A stretch of 64,000 bases of DNA from Flavobacterium sp. Root420 (GTDB lineage Bacteria > Bacteroidota > Bacteroidia > Flavobacteriales > Flavobacteriaceae), in the NCBI RefSeq assembly GCF_001427905.1, contig NZ_LMEF01000008.1, positions 21,999-85,998 of the forward strand, in the 5' to 3' direction. Position numbers and translations under genes: made by a program. The notes under the pieces are model-generated. The model saw only the letters and a program-made list of their open reading frames with translations. It had not been told where the DNA came from and did no database searches. Below are positions 1-8,052 of the stretch, piece after piece; position 1 is the stretch's first letter, and each line of letters starts with the position of its first letter.

Positions 1-57
1 TTGTCAAACATGATTACTATTGTCTAAAATAAAGTAAATTCCAGACAGAAAACTTCC

Positions 58-92
58 TTGCTTTTTTAAAATCCTAAATAACAAAAAAGCAA
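58..92. terminator. AT-rich hairpin before first gene
   Basis: A 10-base inverted repeat, TTGCTTTTTT at 58-67 and AAAAAAGCAA at 83-92, surrounds a 15-base loop. It could be the terminator of a gene to the left of the window. The stem is nearly all A-T, so this is weak. Nothing else is recognisable in the first 153 bases. Confidence 0.25.
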
Positions 93-153
93 ATAAATTG
101 TTATATTGCTACACTATTTCAATACTTTTTAATTCACTGAAATGCCCCAACTC

Positions 154-1308
154 ATGAAAAAAGTTTATTTGCTACTGACCTTAATTTCTGTTTCTGTCTT
201 CTCACAGAAAAAATTTGACAACATTCAATCTGAAAAACTGGGAGAGGAAAGAAGAATAACCATCGGACTTCCTGCTTCTTATGAAGCTAATCCAGAAAAA
301 AAATATCCTGTTTTATATTTATTAGACGGCGATTATTTGTTTGACCCTTTTTCCGGAGCTGCAAGCTATGGTTCCTATTGGGGAGATTTACCTGAAATGA
401 TCATTATTGGTGTTCATCAAAATAAAGATGAAGAACGTTACAACGATACTACAATCGATCAAAACACAGGATTACCTTTTGAAAAAGGTGCCGAATTCTT
501 CGAATTTATTGGTGCAGAATTACTTCCTTATATTGAGAAAAAATACCGCACAGCTCCTTTCAAAATTATCGCTGGTCATGACGTTACAGCTAGTTTTATC
601 AATTTTTATTTATACAAAGAACAACCTCTTTTCAACGCTTATATCTGCTTAAGTCCTGAATTGGCTCCTAAAATGGAAGTACGCGTTCCGGAAAAATTTG
701 CTAAAGTAACAGAGCCTTTCTTTTACTATTTATCTGCAGCTGATGGAGATATCAAAAAAATAAAGGAACCTATAGAAAAATTAGACAGCAATATTAGAAT
801 CGCTAATAATCCATTAGTGAATTATAAATACGATGTATTTAAAAATACTTCACATTACACTGAAGTTTTACACTCTATTCCAAGTGCTTTATATCAGATA
901 TTTGAAGTTTACAGACCGATAAATTCTGCCGAATTTAATGAGAAAATAGCAATTCTTGAATCTGGTTATGCTGATTATCTGGAGAACAAATACAATGTTA
1001 TGTCTAAAGTTCTGGGCGTTCAGATTCCGGTAAGAATGAGTGATTTTAAAGTAATTGAAAATATTATCTTAAAAAAGAATGCTTACGACGAATTAGGCAA
1101 AATGGCCGAAATTGGAAATGTAAATTATCCAAAGGCGATGTTAGGAGAATACGAATTAGGATTGATGTATGAGAAAATGGGAGATCCTAAAAGAGCTTCA
1201 AAAAAATACCAAAACGCTTCGCAAATGGAGCCAATTGGCGATTTGAACAAGGATTTGATGTACGAGAAAATTGACGAAATGAATACACTTGCCAAAAAAA
1301 CCAAATAA
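154..1308 (+). CDS. Exported alpha/beta-hydrolase (esterase-like), probably inactive
   Basis: The protein belongs to the putative esterase family related to siderophore esterases (COG2819 type). A signal peptide (MKKVYLLLTLISVSVFSQ) argues for the ATG at 154 over the in-frame ATG four codons earlier at 142. The strand pattern PVLYLLDGD and the region after the nucleophile elbow (FNAYICLSPEL) fit the fold. The elbow itself reads AGHDVTAS where the family has GHSxGG, so Asp sits where the catalytic Ser should be, near residue 143. A His remains near the end of the domain (EVLHSIPSALYQIF). The last ~90 residues look like a TPR-type helical tail (YELGLMYEKMGDPKRASKKY). Its stop overlaps the radA start by one base (TAATG), so the two are probably co-translated. 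It may be a binding protein rather than an enzyme. Confidence 0.8.
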   Translation: MKKVYLLLTLISVSVFSQKKFDNIQSEKLGEERRITIGLPASYEANPEKKYPVLYLLDGDYLFDPFSGAASYGSYWGDLPEMIIIGVHQNKDEERYNDTTIDQNTGLPFEKGAEFFEFIGAELLPYIEKKYRTAPFKIIAGHDVTASFINFYLYKEQPLFNAYICLSPELAPKMEVRVPEKFAKVTEPFFYYLSAADGDIKKIKEPIEKLDSNIRIANNPLVNYKYDVFKNTSHYTEVLHSIPSALYQIFEVYRPINSAEFNEKIAILESGYADYLENKYNVMSKVLGVQIPVRMSDFKVIENIILKKNAYDELGKMAEIGNVNYPKAMLGEYELGLMYEKMGDPKRASKKYQNASQMEPIGDLNKDLMYEKIDEMNTLAKKTK

Positions 1309-2669
1309 TGTCTAAAGTTAAAACTTCCTTTTTTTGTCAGAATTGCGGAACTCAATATGCCAAATGGCAAGGACAATGCAATGCCTGCAAAGAATGGAAT
1401 ACTATTGCCGAAGAAATCATTCAGAAACAGGAAAAAGTAGCATGGAAGAGTGAACCGACCTCAACCGGTAAAGCACCACGTCCATTAAAAATCAATGAAA
1501 TTGATTCGGCTCAGGAAATCCGAATGGATACCACTGATGGTGAATTGAATCGTGTTTTAGGCGGTGGAATCGTTCCTGGCTCTTTGACCCTTTTGGGAGG
1601 TGAACCCGGAATAGGAAAAAGTACCCTTTTGCTTCAGATTTCATTAAAATTACCTTATAAAACTTTATATGTTTCCGGTGAAGAAAGTCAGAAACAAATA
1701 AAGATGCGTGCCGAAAGAATTACGCCAAATAGTGACAATTGTTATATTCTGACAGAAACAAAAACGCAAAACATCTTCAAACAAATTGAAGCTATTCAGC
1801 CTGAAATTGTCATTATTGATTCTATTCAGACTTTGCATACGGATTATATTGAATCTACAGCCGGAAGTATTTCTCAAATTAGGGAAACTACCGCCGAGTT
1901 AATCAAATTTGCTAAAGAAACCAATATTCCGGTTATTTTAATCGGACATATCACTAAGGATGGAAATATCGCCGGACCTAAGATTCTGGAGCATATGGTC
2001 GATACCGTTTTGCAATTTGAAGGGGATCGAAATCACGTTTACCGCATTTTGCGTTCCTTAAAAAACCGTTTTGGCTCAACTGCCGAATTGGGAATTTATG
2101 AAATGTTAGGCAGCGGTTTGCGAGAAGTGAGTAATCCGTCTGAAATATTGATTTCTCACAAAGACGAAGAGATGTCCGGAACTGCTATCGCCACTACAAT
2201 GGAAGGCATGCGTCCGTTAATGATCGAAATACAATCACTTGTAAGTACCGCAGTTTACGGAACTCCACAACGAAGCACAACTGGCTACAATGCCAAAAGA
2301 TTAAACATGATTCTGGCTGTTTTAGAAAAAAGAGCCGGATTTCGTTTAGGCGCTAAAGACGTTTTCCTGAATGTAACTGGTGGAATTTCTGTAGACGATC
2401 CCGCAATTGATTTAGCCGTTGTTGCCGCCATTTTATCCTCCAATGAAGATATTCCGGTTACAAAAGGTTTTTGTTTTGCCGGTGAGGTTGGTCTTTCAGG
2501 AGAAATTCGCCCGGTAAATCGTGTGGACCAACGCATTCAGGAAGCTGAAAAATTAGGATTCAATACTATCTTTGTATCCAAGTACAATAAAATCGCCTTA
2601 AAAAATACCGGAATCAAAATTGAGCTTGTCGCTAAAATTGAAGATGTAGCCAGTATTTTATTTGGTTAA
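1308..2669 (+). CDS. radA: DNA repair protein RadA/Sms
   Basis: RadA is a cytoplasmic RecA-like ATPase that helps process and branch-migrate recombination intermediates. All family parts are visible. There is an N-terminal zinc finger (C10xxC13 and C24xxC27), a Walker A motif GEPGIGKST at about residues 98-106, a Walker B-like strand (EIVIIDSIQT), the RadA-specific KNRFG motif near residue 250, and a C-terminal Lon-protease-like domain (GGISVDDPAIDLAVVAAILSS). The length of 453 residues is normal. The start codon overlaps the stop of the upstream esterase-like gene, and a transglycosylase gene follows after 19 bases, suggesting a three-gene transcription unit. Confidence 0.97.
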   Translation: MSKVKTSFFCQNCGTQYAKWQGQCNACKEWNTIAEEIIQKQEKVAWKSEPTSTGKAPRPLKINEIDSAQEIRMDTTDGELNRVLGGGIVPGSLTLLGGEPGIGKSTLLLQISLKLPYKTLYVSGEESQKQIKMRAERITPNSDNCYILTETKTQNIFKQIEAIQPEIVIIDSIQTLHTDYIESTAGSISQIRETTAELIKFAKETNIPVILIGHITKDGNIAGPKILEHMVDTVLQFEGDRNHVYRILRSLKNRFGSTAELGIYEMLGSGLREVSNPSEILISHKDEEMSGTAIATTMEGMRPLMIEIQSLVSTAVYGTPQRSTTGYNAKRLNMILAVLEKRAGFRLGAKDVFLNVTGGISVDDPAIDLAVVAAILSSNEDIPVTKGFCFAGEVGLSGEIRPVNRVDQRIQEAEKLGFNTIFVSKYNKIALKNTGIKIELVAKIEDVASILFG

Positions 2670-2688
2670 TTTTTTATAAACCTACTTT

Positions 2689-4653
2689 ATGAATTTTCCA
2701 AAACAAAAAATTTCTAAAGCACTCTTAATACTTGCCCTGGTATTAGCAGTGCTTTTTTCAGGACTTTACTTTTTTCGCGATTCGCTTTTAAAACAAGCCA
2801 TTGCCAAAGTAACCCGCAAAATGAATGTTGATTATAATAGCACTTTTTCAGTAAAATCTGCCTCATTTGATGGTTTGTCCACGATTAAATTAACGGATGT
2901 TATTCTGGTTCCGAAAAATGCAGACACGCTTTTTCACATTCATAAAATTGAAACCAGTATCAGCTTATCCAGTTTATTAATTGGTGATGTTCAGGTTGGA
3001 ACTTTGAAAATCAACAACGGCTACGTTCAATTTGTAAAAAAAGGAAAGATTCGAAATTTTGATGCCTTTTTGAAAAGAGACAAATCAGAGTCGGATACTA
3101 ACGAAAAAAGAAAATACGCGACTTTTGCCTATCGCATTATCTCAAAATTGCTGAATTTGGTTCCGACCGATATGAATTTGGAAAACCTGAATTTCAGAAT
3201 TGATGATAACGGTAAAAAAGCCTCAATTTCGATTAGTAAACTCGTTTTAGATAACAAACAGCTCGAAACCAATCTTCATGTGCAAAGCAAAAATTTCGAT
3301 CAGCGCTGGAACATAAAAGGTTTTGCGGATCCCAGAAACAAAAAAGCAGACATCCGATTTTTCAATCTGGATACCGGTGCCATTCGTGTTCCATATTTGG
3401 ATGAACGTTACAATCTTAAAGCGAGTTTTGATTCCATTCGTTTAAACGTTGAAAACATTGATAAAGACGGAAACGAATTGCATATTGACGGTTTTACTTC
3501 GATTACCAATTTAAAAATCAATCACCTAAAAATTGCCAGCAAAGATGTTGTGATCAAAAATGCCCGTTTTGATTATCGTTTTTTGTTGGGAGATGATTTT
3601 ATTTCGATTGACAGCACCTCGAGCATGCAATTGAACAAGATAAAAGTAAAGCCTTATGTTTCTTACAACACAGAATCAGACACGGTTTATACTTTGAAAG
3701 TTACTATTCCGAAAATGAAAGCACAGGATTTTATTGTTTCGTTGCCAGACGGATTGTTCACCCATTTTCAGGGAATGGAAGCGACGGGAAATTTTGATTA
3801 TAAACTGGATTTCAAATTCAATAAAAACAAACCCAATACGCTGGTTTTTGACAGCAAAATGAATAAGGAAGATTTAAGAATCACGAAATACGGAGAAGCC
3901 AATCTTAACAAACTGAATGGAGAATTTGTCTATCGCGCCATTATTCAAAATGTTCAACAGCGCCCAATTTTGGTTGGAAATGCAAATCCGAACTACACGC
4001 CTTTAGATCAGATTTCACCTTATTTGAGAAAATCAGTATTGACGACAGAAGATCCGTCTTTCTTTTCGCATCGTGGTTTTATCAACGAAGCTTTCAAACA
4101 GTCGATTCTAAAGAATATCAGAACCAAAAAATTCTCACGCGGTGCCAGTACGATCAGCATGCAGTTGATTAAAAACGTTTTCCTGACCCGTGAAAAAACG
4201 CTTTCTCGAAAGCTGGAAGAAATTCTGTTGGTTTATATTTTAGAAAACAATCGCATTGCGAGCAAAGAAAGAATGCTGGAAGTGTATTTCAACATTATCG
4301 AATGGGGACCAAATGTGTATGGAATTGGGGAGGCAAGTCATTTTTACTTCCAAAAAAGCCCTTCCGCTTTAAATGTAGATGAATGTTTGTTTTTGGCTAC
4401 GATTATTCCGAAGCCGAGAAAATTCATGTATCAGTTTAATGACGAAGGTAATTTGAGAGATTATGCCGTAAAGAATCAGAAGTTCTTAAAGAATTTAATG
4501 TTTCGTCGGGGCCTTTTAATTCCGGAAGACACTCTTGGCCAATTACCTGTTTACATTTCAGGAAATGCCCGTTCTTTAATAAAAATTAAAGCTCCGGATT
4601 CGACTGCTGTTCCTGTTGATTCTTTGGCTATGGATAATGAATTTGATTTGTAA
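2689..4653 (+). CDS. Membrane-anchored GT51 peptidoglycan transglycosylase
   Basis: This protein would polymerise lipid II into glycan strands. It has a membrane segment at about residues 10-28, then roughly 330 residues of AsmA-like beta-rich sequence (KIETSISLSSLLIGDVQVGTLKI), then a GT51 domain. The five GT51 motifs are present: TEDPSFFSHRGF with the catalytic Glu, GASTISMQL, RKLEEILLVYILE, MLEVYFNIIEWGPNVYGIGE, and FLATIIPKP. There is no penicillin-binding transpeptidase domain, so it is monofunctional. The AsmA-like front is unlike the short E. coli MtgA, but similar long forms are common in Bacteroidota. It follows radA by 19 bases. Confidence 0.88.
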   Translation: MNFPKQKISKALLILALVLAVLFSGLYFFRDSLLKQAIAKVTRKMNVDYNSTFSVKSASFDGLSTIKLTDVILVPKNADTLFHIHKIETSISLSSLLIGDVQVGTLKINNGYVQFVKKGKIRNFDAFLKRDKSESDTNEKRKYATFAYRIISKLLNLVPTDMNLENLNFRIDDNGKKASISISKLVLDNKQLETNLHVQSKNFDQRWNIKGFADPRNKKADIRFFNLDTGAIRVPYLDERYNLKASFDSIRLNVENIDKDGNELHIDGFTSITNLKINHLKIASKDVVIKNARFDYRFLLGDDFISIDSTSSMQLNKIKVKPYVSYNTESDTVYTLKVTIPKMKAQDFIVSLPDGLFTHFQGMEATGNFDYKLDFKFNKNKPNTLVFDSKMNKEDLRITKYGEANLNKLNGEFVYRAIIQNVQQRPILVGNANPNYTPLDQISPYLRKSVLTTEDPSFFSHRGFINEAFKQSILKNIRTKKFSRGASTISMQLIKNVFLTREKTLSRKLEEILLVYILENNRIASKERMLEVYFNIIEWGPNVYGIGEASHFYFQKSPSALNVDECLFLATIIPKPRKFMYQFNDEGNLRDYAVKNQKFLKNLMFRRGLLIPEDTLGQLPVYISGNARSLIKIKAPDSTAVPVDSLAMDNEFDL

Positions 4654-4714
4654 ACACTAATTTCACAGATTTACACGAATTATTTCTCATCAATTTTAAT
4701 ATTTATAAATAAAA

Positions 4715-4760
4715 AATTCCACAAACTAACACGGATGAATCTGTGTTAATTTGTGGAATT
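4715..4760. repeat. 22+22 base imperfect inverted repeat
   Basis: Arms 4715-4736 and 4739-4760 match at 20 of 22 positions around a two-base centre. It lies between two convergent genes and could act as a bidirectional terminator, although no clean T-run follows. The words (TTCCACAAA, AACACGGAT) recur in other intergenic regions of this window. Confidence 0.7.
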
Positions 4761-4781
4761 CGTGTTTATCATAAATTCTAA

Positions 4782-5819
4782 TTAAGGAGCCGGATCAGGA
4801 ATAATCGCCTGAACTTTCTCAATCTCGTTTAAGATTTCTTTTGAAAGAATCACATCGATAGTATCAATATTTTCTTTTAATTGCTCCAAAGTAGTAGCAC
4901 CAATAATAACACTAGTTAGAAACGGCTGTTGCAACACAAATCCCATTGCCAATTCTGTCAAAGTCAATCCGTGCTTTTTAGCAATTTCCAGATATAATTT
5001 TGTTGCTTGTGTACATTGCTCGCTGTTGTAACGTGTATATTGAGGAAAAAGTTTAATTCTCGCCTTTGGATGTTCTTCTCCGGTTAAGAATTTTCCCGTC
5101 AAAGTTCCAAATCCTAATGGGGAATATCCGAGTAAACCAACATTTTCATGTATTGAAACTTCAGCAGAACCGACCTCAAATAAACGATTTAATAAGTTAT
5201 ATGGATTTTGAATCGTTTTGATTCTTGGCAGGTTTTGATATTTGCTTTCTTCGAGAAAACGCATCATTCCCCAGGCATTTTCATTTGAAACACCAATATG
5301 TTTTATTTTTCCTTCTTTAATTAATCCATCAAAAGTCTCCAGAACTTCTCTGAAATTATCTTCCCAAGGGTCATTTTGAACTTTAAAAGCACGCTGTCCA
5401 AAAGTGTTGGTTTTACGTTCCGGCCAATGCATTTGATATAGGTCGATATAATCTGTTTGAAGGCGTTTTAAGCTATTTTCTACGGCATATTTAATACTTG
5501 CAGGTGAGAAATCCAGTTTTTCGCGCATATAGCCAAAATTCGCATTTGGACCCGCAATTTTTGAAGCTAAAACCACTTTATCTCGGTTTCCAGACTTTTT
5601 AAACCAGGTTCCAACTATTTTCTCTGTACTTCCGTAAGTTCCTTCACTTGCCGGAACAGAATACATTTCGGCGGTATCAAAAAAGTTTACACCTCTTTCA
5701 AGTGCATAATCCATTTGGGCATGACCTTCTGCTTCTGTATTTTGCTGCCCGAAAGTCATCGTTCCGAGACATATTTTACTAACTTTTATATCGGTATTGG
5801 GTAAAGTTGTGTAGATCAT
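4782..5819 (-). CDS. tas: Aldo/keto reductase, Tas-like
   Basis: This is an NADPH-dependent aldo/keto reductase that resembles E. coli Tas over its whole length. Matching stretches include LGTMTFGQQNTEAE, RLQTDYIDLYQMHWPE and IQNPYNLLNR. The catalytic tetrad of the superfamily is visible: Asp and Tyr in FDTAEMY, Lys in LASKIAG and His in MHWPE. The ATG at 5819 is chosen because MIYTTLPNTDIKVSK is the conserved N-terminus. An in-frame upstream start at 5864 would translate an intergenic repeat. The substrate cannot be inferred; Tas itself was found as a suppressor of tyrosine auxotrophy in E. coli. Confidence 0.9.
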   Translation of the reverse strand: MIYTTLPNTDIKVSKICLGTMTFGQQNTEAEGHAQMDYALERGVNFFDTAEMYSVPASEGTYGSTEKIVGTWFKKSGNRDKVVLASKIAGPNANFGYMREKLDFSPASIKYAVENSLKRLQTDYIDLYQMHWPERKTNTFGQRAFKVQNDPWEDNFREVLETFDGLIKEGKIKHIGVSNENAWGMMRFLEESKYQNLPRIKTIQNPYNLLNRLFEVGSAEVSIHENVGLLGYSPLGFGTLTGKFLTGEEHPKARIKLFPQYTRYNSEQCTQATKLYLEIAKKHGLTLTELAMGFVLQQPFLTSVIIGATTLEQLKENIDTIDVILSKEILNEIEKVQAIIPDPAP

Positions 5820-5831
5820 TCTTTTCTTTTT

Positions 5832-5867
5832 AAGGTTCAAAGTTGCAGAGGAACAAAGGTACAAAGG
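5832..5867 (-). repeat. 36-base intergenic word repeat, copy 1
   Basis: Read on the minus strand this segment matches 51615-51650 on the plus strand at 30 of 36 positions. It contains the word CCTTTGTACCTTTG. In both places it lies a few bases upstream of a start codon of an unrelated oxidoreductase gene. Confidence 0.7.
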
Positions 5868-5935
5868 GATTTTTCAAATCAAAATTTGATAAAGGTTAAA
5901 AAAAGCACAAGATTCTTTTAAAACTTTTAAGCATA

Positions 5936-5968
5936 AAAAAGGCTCAAAGTTAAAAACTCTGAGCCTTT
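5936..5968 (-). terminator. Hairpin after OmpA-like lipoprotein gene
   Basis: The segment AAAAAGGCTCA at 5936-5946 pairs with TGAGCCTTT at 5960-5968, leaving a loop of about 13 bases. On the minus strand the stem is followed by T residues. It sits just downstream of the 5990-6934 gene. Confidence 0.7.
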
Positions 5969-5989
5969 GTACCTTTGAACCTATGTGCT

Positions 5990-6934
5990 TTAATTAATAC
6001 TATTAAGCATTTCAGCGATTTCATCTAATCTTGGCGTTAAGATGATTTCGATTCTGCGGTTTTTTGCTTTTCCTTCCGGAGTTGCGTTGCTTGCCAATGG
6101 AGAAAATTCGCTTCGACCGGCTGCTGTTAGTTTTTGTTTGTTGATTTTAGTGTTTTCACTTAAAATATTTACAATGGCAGTTGCTCTTTTAGTTGATAAA
6201 TCCCAGTTGTTTGCAATAGGTCCTGAACCTGCATATGGATCGTCATCTGTGTGTCCTTCAATGAGAACTGAAAGATCCGGATTATCTCCTAATACTTTTC
6301 CTAACTCCACAACCGCTTTTCTACCTTCAACACCAACAGCCCAGCTTCCTGAATTGAAAAGCAATTTGTTTTCCATAGAAACATATACTTTTCCGTTTTT
6401 TTGTTCAACTGTCAAACCTTTACCTTCAAAACCATTTAAGGCTTTAGATAACGTTTCTTTTAGTTTTTTCATTGCCGCTTCTTTTGCAGCGATCATCGCT
6501 TCAAGTTCGTTTAAGCGACTTGCCGTTTTATCTAAACGCGCTTGCTCTTCGGCTAATTTTTTAGATTTTGCCTCTAATTGCGCTAACAATTCACGGTTTT
6601 TGGCCATATTACTTTCTAATGCATCATTGCTGTTTTTCTCTAATGCATTATAAGAATCCTGTAATACTTTGTATTTTTTTTGCTCGGCAGCAAGATCTGC
6701 TTTTTGCTTAGCAAGATCGTCTTTTGTGCTGGCTAAATCTTTGGTTAGTTTATCACGATCTAATTCCAGCTGATTTTTTGATTTTTGCAGTTCAGCATTT
6801 TCATCAGCGATGGAACGATTTTCTTTTTTAAGATCTGAATATTTGGTTTCAAGATCGTTGTAGATTTTCTTGGATACACATGAAGTCATAGACAACGCCA
6901 CAACTAGTAATCCGATAGAGGCCTTTTTAATCAT
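5990..6934 (-). CDS. OmpA-family lipoprotein with long coiled coil
   Basis: The N-terminus is a lipoprotein signal (LLVVALSMTSC, Cys near residue 19). About 130 residues of heptad-rich coiled coil follow (EKNSNDALESNMAKNREL and similar), then a C-terminal OmpA domain from about residue 190. The peptidoglycan-binding signature is seen in VLIEGHTDDDPYAG and LSTKRATAIVNIL. It probably tethers the outer membrane to the cell wall. The layout resembles other lipid-anchored OmpA/MotB-like cell-wall proteins of Bacteroidota. It stands alone, ended by the hairpin at 5936-5968. Confidence 0.9.
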   Translation of the reverse strand: MIKKASIGLLVVALSMTSCVSKKIYNDLETKYSDLKKENRSIADENAELQKSKNQLELDRDKLTKDLASTKDDLAKQKADLAAEQKKYKVLQDSYNALEKNSNDALESNMAKNRELLAQLEAKSKKLAEEQARLDKTASRLNELEAMIAAKEAAMKKLKETLSKALNGFEGKGLTVEQKNGKVYVSMENKLLFNSGSWAVGVEGRKAVVELGKVLGDNPDLSVLIEGHTDDDPYAGSGPIANNWDLSTKRATAIVNILSENTKINKQKLTAAGRSEFSPLASNATPEGKAKNRRIEIILTPRLDEIAEMLNSIN

Positions 6935-6991
6935 TTTACTTTTGGTTTTATTTGGAGGGTATTAATAATTCAAAATTTCTTGTTTAACGGA

Positions 6992-7076
6992 GACCCTAGC
7001 CCTGATGGGAGGGAAAATCCTTTTGTGTCCGCTGCGGCGGACACAAAAGATTTGGAAGGACAGCAGGAAATAGCTT
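6992..7076. repeat. REP-like intergenic element with strong hairpin
   Basis: A GC-richer block with a perfect 12-base inverted repeat (TTTTGTGTCCGC at 7021-7032 and its complement at 7037-7048) around loop TGCG. The stem extends outward through AAATC/GATTT with one bulged C. The flanks AGACCCTAGCCCTGATGGGA and GGACAGCAGG are, from memory, a common intergenic unit in flavobacterial genomes. It is not placed like a simple terminator, because it lies upstream of the 6934 start. Confidence 0.65.
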
Positions 7077-7171
7077 CTTGAAATTCCAATAAAAAAAATT
7101 CCAAATTCCAAAACTGTTCGATTATATCCGTTCTACGTTCGCTTTTCTCTCAACAAGAACAATACCAAACT

Positions 7172-7933
7172 TTATTCAATTTCGACTAAAACCGGGCAAT
7201 GATCAGAATGTATAGCATCCGGAAGAATAACAGCACGTTTTAATCGGTGCTCCATGGAATCGCTTACCAAATTATAATCGATACGCCAGCCTTTGTTATT
7301 TCCGCGGGCTCCTGCACGATAACTCCACCACGAATAATGATGCGGGTCTTTGTTGAAATGACGGAAACTATCGATAAATCCGGATTTCATAAAACCGTCA
7401 AGCCAGGCACGTTCTGCGGGTAAAAACCCAGAAACCGTTTTATTACGCACCGGATCATGAATATCGATCGCTTCGTGGCAAATGTTGTAATCGCCACAAA
7501 TAATCAGATTCGGAATAGTTACTTTTAATTCGTTGATATAGTTTTGAAAGTCATCCATAAACATAAATTTATGATCTAATCTTTCAATATTTGTTCCTGA
7601 CGGAAGGTATAAACTCATGACAGAACAATCATCAAAATCGGCACGAAGGTTACGACCTTCAAAGTCCATATGATGAATTCCGGTTCCGAAAACGACATTG
7701 TTAGGTTTTATTTTAGAAAGGATAGCCACACCACTATACCCTTTTTTTGTTGCGGGATAATAATATTGAAAAGGATAGCCTGCGGCCGTGATATCATCAA
7801 CGGGAATTTGTTCCTGGGTCGCTTTTATTTCCTGAAGGCAAATAACATCAGGATTTGCCTGTTGTAACCATTCGATAAATCCTTTAGAAATTGCGGCTCT
7901 GATTCCGTTTACATTATAAGAAATAATTTTCAT
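7172..7933 (-). CDS. xth: Exodeoxyribonuclease III (AP endonuclease)
   Basis: The enzyme cuts DNA at abasic sites and trims 3' ends during base excision repair. Family motifs are clear: SYNVNGIRAA at the start, CLQEIKATQ with the metal-binding Glu, GDYNICHEAIDIHDP with catalytic Asp and Asn, GWRIDYNLVS, and SDHCPVLVEIE with the catalytic Asp-His. At 253 residues it has full family length. A TAnnTTTG-type box (TACATTTG, minus strand, 7955-7962) lies about 20 bases upstream, so the gene is probably transcribed alone. Confidence 0.96.
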   Translation of the reverse strand: MKIISYNVNGIRAAISKGFIEWLQQANPDVICLQEIKATQEQIPVDDITAAGYPFQYYYPATKKGYSGVAILSKIKPNNVVFGTGIHHMDFEGRNLRADFDDCSVMSLYLPSGTNIERLDHKFMFMDDFQNYINELKVTIPNLIICGDYNICHEAIDIHDPVRNKTVSGFLPAERAWLDGFMKSGFIDSFRHFNKDPHHYSWWSYRAGARGNNKGWRIDYNLVSDSMEHRLKRAVILPDAIHSDHCPVLVEIE

Positions 7934-7954
7934 TACAGTTTATTTTTAGGAATT

Positions 7955-7962
7955 CAAATGTA
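7955..7962 (-). promoter_or_regulatory. Putative -7 box for xth
   Basis: TACATTTG on the minus strand matches the Bacteroidota consensus TAnnTTTG and lies 22 bases before the ATG. I see no clear TTG at -33. Confidence 0.45.
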
Positions 7963-8014
7963 ATAAAAAAGTGGAAAGTTTGTGTTGGAATCAACGAAAA
8001 GTAGAGTTTTTTGT

Positions 8015-8022
8015 TATCTTTG
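8015..8022 (+). promoter_or_regulatory. Putative -7 box for the acyltransferase gene
   Basis: TATCTTTG matches TAnnTTTG and lies 30 bases upstream of the ATG at 8053. The nearest upstream TTG (7985) is rather far away, so only the -7 element is claimed. Confidence 0.5.
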
Positions 8023-8052
8023 TTCGCTGCTCTAATAAATTAAAAATAGTAC

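Noticed and set aside
6042..6653. 203-residue open frame opposite the OmpA lipoprotein gene
   Set aside because: Its length comes from the coiled-coil gene's biased codons on the other strand; the Ser/Ala/Phe-rich product resembles no protein.
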